Source of the DNA: Monoplex corrugatus
Taxonomy: Eukaryota; Mollusca; Gastropoda; Littorinimorpha; Ranellidae
Assembly: GCA_030674185.1 (NCBI GenBank)
Contig: JAPXFY010000015.1
Span: 21,293,780-21,303,779, forward strand
DNA: 10,000 bases
Direction of reading: 5' to 3'
Made by a program: the position numbers and the translations under genes. The notes beneath the pieces were generated by a model, which had not been told where the DNA came from, ran no database searches, and saw nothing but the letters and a program-made list of their open reading frames with translations. Of the stretch, positions 6,690-10,000 are shown one piece after another. Every line of letters begins with the position of its first letter. The stretch's first letter is position 1.

Positions 6690-6772
6690 ACACACACACA
6701 CACACACACATACAACAACACACACACACACAACACACACACACACACACACACACAAACAACAACAACAAG
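6533..6772. repeat. degenerate CA microsatellite ending in CAA
   Basis: Interrupted CA repeats contain CGCGCG, CATACA and CAACA variants, with a C-rich break at about 6581-6596. The block ends in CAACAACAACAA (about 6758-6770). Minus-strand frames across it are Val/Cys repeats without coding value. Confidence 0.88.
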
Positions 6773-6958
6773 GTTACAACAATTAAATAATCAACTGAAA
6801 ACATCTTTTCCTTTTGCCCAGTTTCCCGTTCCCCCTTGCTCAGAAACCTTTCACGAAAACGGAAAAAGAGAAGGAAATACATGAGTTGCCTCCCATTATC
6901 CACTACACACATTTGTCGTCTGGAGAAGCTGCGGGACACAGAATTTGGCCGTGATCAA
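6773..6958. other. unique island
   Basis: Mixed-composition sequence lies between two CA blocks. A plus-strand frame starting at 6836 enters the CA/CAGACA repeat and has no recognisable features. I see no gene or RNA. Confidence 0.5.
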
Positions 6959-7055
6959 TACACACACACACACACATACACAGACACAGACACACACACA
7001 CACAGACACAGACACAGACACACACACACACACAGACACAGACACAGACACACAC
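6959..7055. repeat. CA / CAGACA microsatellite with duplicated block
   Basis: CA runs alternate with ACAGACACAGACACAGACA. The combination of a CA run followed by the CAGACA group appears three times in about 90 bp, with the last two nearly identical, showing small tandem duplication within the microsatellite. Confidence 0.85.
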
Positions 7056-7292
7056 TCACGATCTCGATAAAACGAAGTGGAGCGGCCGGGATAGGACATG
7101 GGAAAGACTTGTGCCGATTTAAGGAGTTACATATCTTTTGAAAGGCTGCCAAGCCCGTAGTGGCTTTTTACCACCACAACAGTTATATCGAAAAATACAT
7201 GTCACTCTCCATCACTTATTCCTACTGACGACTTCACTCTTTTTTCAGACCCCTCGTGGGAATGCCAGGGGCTCTCTCAGTATAAACAGTAT
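7056..7292. other. unique sequence
   Basis: Mixed-composition sequence leads into the inverted repeat. A pyrimidine-rich run ending in TTTTTTCAG (about 7240-7248) resembles a splice acceptor, but the downstream frame is unremarkable and overlaps the inverted repeat arm. No gene is supported. Confidence 0.45.
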
Positions 7293-7392
7293 CCCCACCT
7301 TCTGGAAATTCTATGCTAGAGAATTTCCTGGTTTATGTCACTCACTTTGTTTCTGCCTTGTTCCTATCTGTACGTGCTTTTAGACAACTCGC

Positions 7393-7423
<31 letters not shown>

Positions 7424-7530
7424 GTCTGTCTGTCTGTCTGTCTCTCTTTCTCGCTTTCTGTCATTTCTTCCTATCGTTTTCTAGCTTGCTGGTCCATTCA
7501 CCTGTATGTGTTCGGTTAAGTCTTACGTAC
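7293..7530 (+). repeat. long imperfect inverted repeat, arm 1 (with TCTG expansion)
   Basis: The arm starts CCCCACCTTCTGG and ends in the order TTTCTGTCATTTCTTCCT, GCTGGTCCATTCACCTGTAT, GTGTTC and GTAC. It matches the reverse complement of 7694-7841 in the same order at both ends. Arm 1 is about 90 bp longer because 7356-7443, including a TCTG/TCTA microsatellite (about 7392-7443), has no counterpart in arm 2. It could be one half of a foldback-type element, or one of two copies of a dispersed repeat inserted in opposite orientation. No coding capacity is apparent. Confidence 0.75.
7392..7443. repeat. TCTG/TCTA tetranucleotide repeat
   Basis: About 12 tetranucleotide units, mainly TCTG with two TCTA in the middle, lie inside arm 1 of the inverted repeat. 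The corresponding place in arm 2 lacks the run, so it expanded after, or was lost since, the arms diverged. Confidence 0.9.
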
Positions 7531-7693
7531 TTTTTGACAGGATTGATAATTGGGTACATGTATTGCGTGCATCTTTTGGCTCTAAACAAATGAGATATGT
7601 AGAAGCGATTCTACGTAATTCAGGCCTGTTTTTATATGTGCTGTAGTGCCCTTAGTTACGTGTGGGTTTGTATTCAGATGTTTTAGATCCGCT
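7531..7693. other. spacer of the inverted repeat, with GNRA-type hairpin
   Basis: This 163-bp unique spacer lies between the two arms. It contains a perfect hairpin GTAGAA-GCGA-TTCTAC (7599-7614). The stem extends by a G-T pair and two A-T pairs to 7596-7617. The GCGA loop fits the GNRA tetraloop class if transcribed. No other feature is visible. Confidence 0.55.
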
Positions 7694-7841
7694 GTACGTC
7701 TTTATAGAACACATACAAGTGAATGGACCAGCACGGCAGAAGATAACAGGAAGAAATGACGGAAAGCAAAGAAGTGAGACAGAAACAAAGAGAGCGGCAG
7801 GAAAGAGGAAATTCCTAGCACAGAATGTCCAGAAGGTGGGG
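7694..7841 (-). repeat. long imperfect inverted repeat, arm 2
   Basis: Read on the minus strand this matches arm 1: CCCCACCTTCTGG, CATTCTGTGCTAGG, AATTTCCT, CTTTGTTTCTG, then GTCATTTCTTCCT, GCTGGTCCATTCACTTGTAT, GTGTTC and GTAC. By eye the matched blocks look around 80-85% identical, which points to an old pair. If the locus is transcribed, the two arms could form a long imperfect RNA hairpin; expression is not known. Confidence 0.75.
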
Positions 7842-8640
7842 AGGGAGAGTGGGGGGAGAGGGTGGGTGGTACTGAACTCGAAACATGGTACCCCTCTGTC
7901 CAACAGGAGGTAGAGCTGTTAAGTGTGGCAAGTGACCTGGGCAGGATTTCAACATGTTTGTAGGTGCCAGAATGGAGGCCTGCTTGGTATGCCCATTTCA
8001 ATTAAGCACAATGGGACTGGGCTCGGTGGAAGAACGGAGAGGGACATAGACGCAGTGGAGATGGAACGCCGTTTCTCTTTTCGTCTGGAAATGAAATGAG
8101 TTAAAAACAAGAAAAAGGATTTCTCGTCCGTGGGTAAAGGATTTGTACCAGACAAAGGCCATACATCAGACCACTGAGGAGTCCCTGGTGGCTCTTTGAA
8201 TGGATGTGTGAACAGCTCTGCCGTATGTACAGAGGTTCCAAGGTGAACACATTCATTTTCTTTTAACTAACGGTCTGTCAGTCTCAGCACTGGGTTCCAG
8301 ACATGTATATCTTAGATGGTCTGGGGTTGTTTTTTGTATTTTTTTTTGTTCTTGTTTCTGAAGTGAAAGCAATACATCCACAAACAGGGATGATATGGCT
8401 TCAGCGCGTTTTGAGACTTAATACATTAAAAAAAATTTGGTCTATCTGTCATGCATTGCCATTATCAAATCAATTCTGCATGTGTTTTACAGGAAGTGGA
8501 AAAGACCGTCACGATCTCTATAGCTTAAAACCTCTGATTTGAAGAAGAAAAAAATATATATAACATAAAGGTACATTTTTTTCGTCCGTGACGTTTACAT
8601 TTAAGAACCTCATCATTTCAATGAATAAGGAGTTTCTTCT
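7842..8640. other. unique sequence without a supported gene
   Basis: About 800 bp of mixed-composition sequence. It starts with a G-rich purine patch (7842-7867) and holds a T-rich run at about 8329-8354. A short plus-strand frame (8303-8542) passes through the T-rich run and has no recognisable domain. TTTTACAG at 8485-8492 resembles a splice acceptor but is followed by only 11 codons before a stop. No tRNA, promoter or conserved motif could be supported. Confidence 0.5.
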
Positions 8641-8654
8641 GTTTGTCTGTACGT

Positions 8655-8770
8655 TGGCTGGTTGTTTGGTTGGTTGGTTGGTTGTTTGGTTGGTTGATGT
8701 TTTCTTGTTTCTTTCTTTGTATTTGTTTGCCTCTTTTCTCTTGTGTTTTGCTTTGTTTTGTTTTTGAATT
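8655..8770. repeat. TTGG / TTTG / TTTC low-complexity tract
   Basis: GGTTGGTTGGTTG-type repeats (about 8655-8696) are followed by a T-rich stretch of TTTC and TTTG words to about 8766. Confidence 0.8.
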
Positions 8771-9046
8771 TTCTATTTAAAAATCTCGATATCATAAAGA
8801 AAACTACACCTCTTACTATGGAAGATTCGTACACTTGAAATTAAAGGCCTTTTGTTTTTCAAAGAAGGGTAATAGAAGTTCTGGCACTATCTGATTCTGA
8901 CAAAGAAAGAATAAGGCTATTGTCATTGTCAACATATTTGAGCAAAAAGTAAAAACAAAATCCTGTCTATTCTATATGACTCATTTTGAAGCGTACAACC
9001 TTAGACCATATCTATGGATAGTTAAAAGTTCTGTCAATTTTTAAGG
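8771..9046. other. unique AT-rich sequence
   Basis: AT-rich mixed sequence lies upstream of the 27-bp array. No open frame of normal composition, structured RNA or repeat was seen. Confidence 0.5.
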
Positions 9047-9308
9047 GCATAACCACACTGTAACATAACAAAAACAACACTAACACGTGTAATGACCTCC
9101 TTACAAGATCGATACAAAACAAAGGTGTATACAGGAAGAAACAAAACAAAGGTGTATACACGAAGAAACAAAACAAAGGTGTATACACGAAGAAACAAAA
9201 CAAAGGTGTGTACAGGAAGAAACAAAACAAAGGTGTGTACAGGAAGAAAAAAACAAATGTGCTATCAGAATGAAACGTAAAAAGTGCAATCTAGGAAGAA
9301 AACAAAAG
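9047..9308 (+). repeat. 27-bp minisatellite, block 1 with leader
   Basis: A leader reads GCATAACCACACTGTAAC, then ATAACAAAAACAACACTAAC (9047-9086). From about 9113 five clear units of 27 bp follow, with core ACAAAACAAAGGTGTATACA and then GGAAGAA or CGAAGAA, and after them two or three strongly decayed units (about 9249-9308). The 27-bp length keeps a frame open across the block (nonapeptide YTGRNKTKV on plus, FVLFLPVYT on minus). These are repeat artefacts. Confidence 0.85.
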
Positions 9309-9837
9309 GCATAACACTGTAATAACAAGAAACAACACACAACAGTGTATACTACAAGAAACAAAACAAAGGTGTATACAGAAAGAAACAAAAAAAGGTG
9401 TTACAGGAAGAAACAAAACAAAGGTGTATACACGAAGAAACAAAACAAAGTGTGTACAGAAAGAAACAAAACAAAGGTGTATACCGGAAGAAACAAAACA
9501 AAGGTGTATACAGGAAGAAACAAAACAAAGGTGTATACAGGAAGAAACAAAACAAAGGTGTATACAGGAAGAAACAAAACAAAGGTGTATACAGAAAGAA
9601 ACAAAAAAAGATGTATACAGAAAGAAACAAAACAAAGGTGTATACGGAAGAAACAAAACAAAGGTGTATACAGAAGAAACAAAACAAAGGTGTATACAGG
9701 AAGAAACAAAACAAAGGTGTATACGGAAGAAACAAAACAAAGGTGTATACAGGAAGAAACAAAACAAAGGTGTATACAGGAAGAAACAAAACAAATGTGA
9801 TACAGGAAGAAACAAAACAAAGGTGATACAGGAAGAA
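9309..9837 (+). repeat. 27-bp minisatellite, block 2 with duplicated leader
   Basis: The block opens with GCATAACACTGTAATAACAA, then GAAACAACAC (9309-9338), a variant of the leader at 9047. About 18-19 units of 26-27 bp follow to 9837. Several consecutive units are identical (about 9490-9590). Others have one-base deletions (for example near 9644, 9671 and 9724) or lose bases from GTGTATACA (GTGATACA in the last two). The one-base indels shift the frame repeatedly, so no single reading frame is preserved, which argues against coding. Confidence 0.9.
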
Positions 9838-9952
9838 AGTGTGTGCTGCTAAGTCTACTGAGCAAAATACCACAAAAATATGCAATGACTGTTCTGGGTT
9901 TTTTTCTCACTGAATAGAGCAAAACGACGTCGTCATCGTCAACATCTGCCAT
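9838..9952. other. unique sequence
   Basis: Mixed sequence lies between the 27-bp array and the CAA tract. It includes the perfect ten-base palindrome ACGACGTCGT (9924-9933). No gene is seen. Confidence 0.5.
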
Positions 9953-9986
9953 CAACAACAACAACAGCAACAACAACAACAACAAA
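9953..9986. repeat. CAA trinucleotide repeat
   Basis: About eleven CAA triplets with one CAG interruption. On the minus strand it reads as a poly-Leu stretch, which is an artefact. Confidence 0.9.
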
Positions 9987-10000
9987 ACTAAAGATACCCC

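Noticed and set aside
7660..7913. Two opposing 83-codon frames in the inverted repeat arm
   Set aside because: They lie over the inverted repeat and its flank, are open on both strands, and have no recognisable domain.
8016..8296. Pol III A-box-like (GGGCTCGGTGGAAG) and B-box-like (GGGTTCCAGAC) words suggesting a SINE or tRNA relic
   Set aside because: They are about 270 bp apart and poorly matching, with no tRNA fold, no A-rich tail and no target duplication.
8477..8528. Possible terminal exon after TTTTACAG, 11 codons then a stop
   Set aside because: Too short to judge, with no neighbouring exon, domain or clear polyadenylation signal.
9092..9985. Overlapping open frames with a nine-residue repeat on both strands
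   Set aside because: The unit is 27 bp, which keeps frames open by arithmetic. One-base indels between units move the repeat peptide among frames, showing no frame conservation.

Overview
The window looks like non-coding, repeat-dense DNA from a eukaryote, most likely an invertebrate animal. The evidence is many long, degenerate CA/GT, GA/CT and GC dinucleotide tracts, poly-T runs, several classes of minisatellite, TTAA-bordered inverted-repeat elements, and no credible open reading frame with normal amino-acid composition. Long CA and CAGA arrays between short unique islands are common in mollusc genomes. That placement is an inference from texture only; no gene or rRNA marker is present to fix the taxon.

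Layout. 1-565 is a CT-rich minisatellite. 566-908 is unique sequence with a G-quadruplex-type motif and a 21-base poly-T. 909-2637 alternates CA-rich microsatellite blocks and a CTA/CTG trinucleotide block with two copies of a small TTAA-bordered element (about 1290-1437 and 1763-1948). 2638-4580 is the most informative part. A third copy of that element begins at 2822, is interrupted by a CA-bearing insert flanked by an 8-base direct repeat (CTAGCAAA), and its right-hand half then continues as a tandem array of about 34 units of about 44 bp. 4581-5420 is mostly unique and includes a four-copy degenerate repeat (4838-5052) and a GTTT tract. 5421-7055 is another run of GT, CA and GA microsatellites separated by short unique islands. 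7293-7841 is a long imperfect inverted repeat around a 163-bp spacer. 7842-9046 is largely unique, with T-rich and TTGG tracts. 9047-9837 is a 27-bp minisatellite in two blocks, each preceded by a related leader. The window ends in a CAA repeat.

No protein-coding gene, tRNA, rRNA or CRISPR array is supported. Apparent open frames are by-products of low-complexity sequence or of a 27-bp repeat length divisible by three. The main biological story is repeat turnover: one family of TTAA-bordered elements is present with roughly 1, 1.5 and 34 copies of the same end unit, which reads as successive stages in the birth of a minisatellite from a transposon end.
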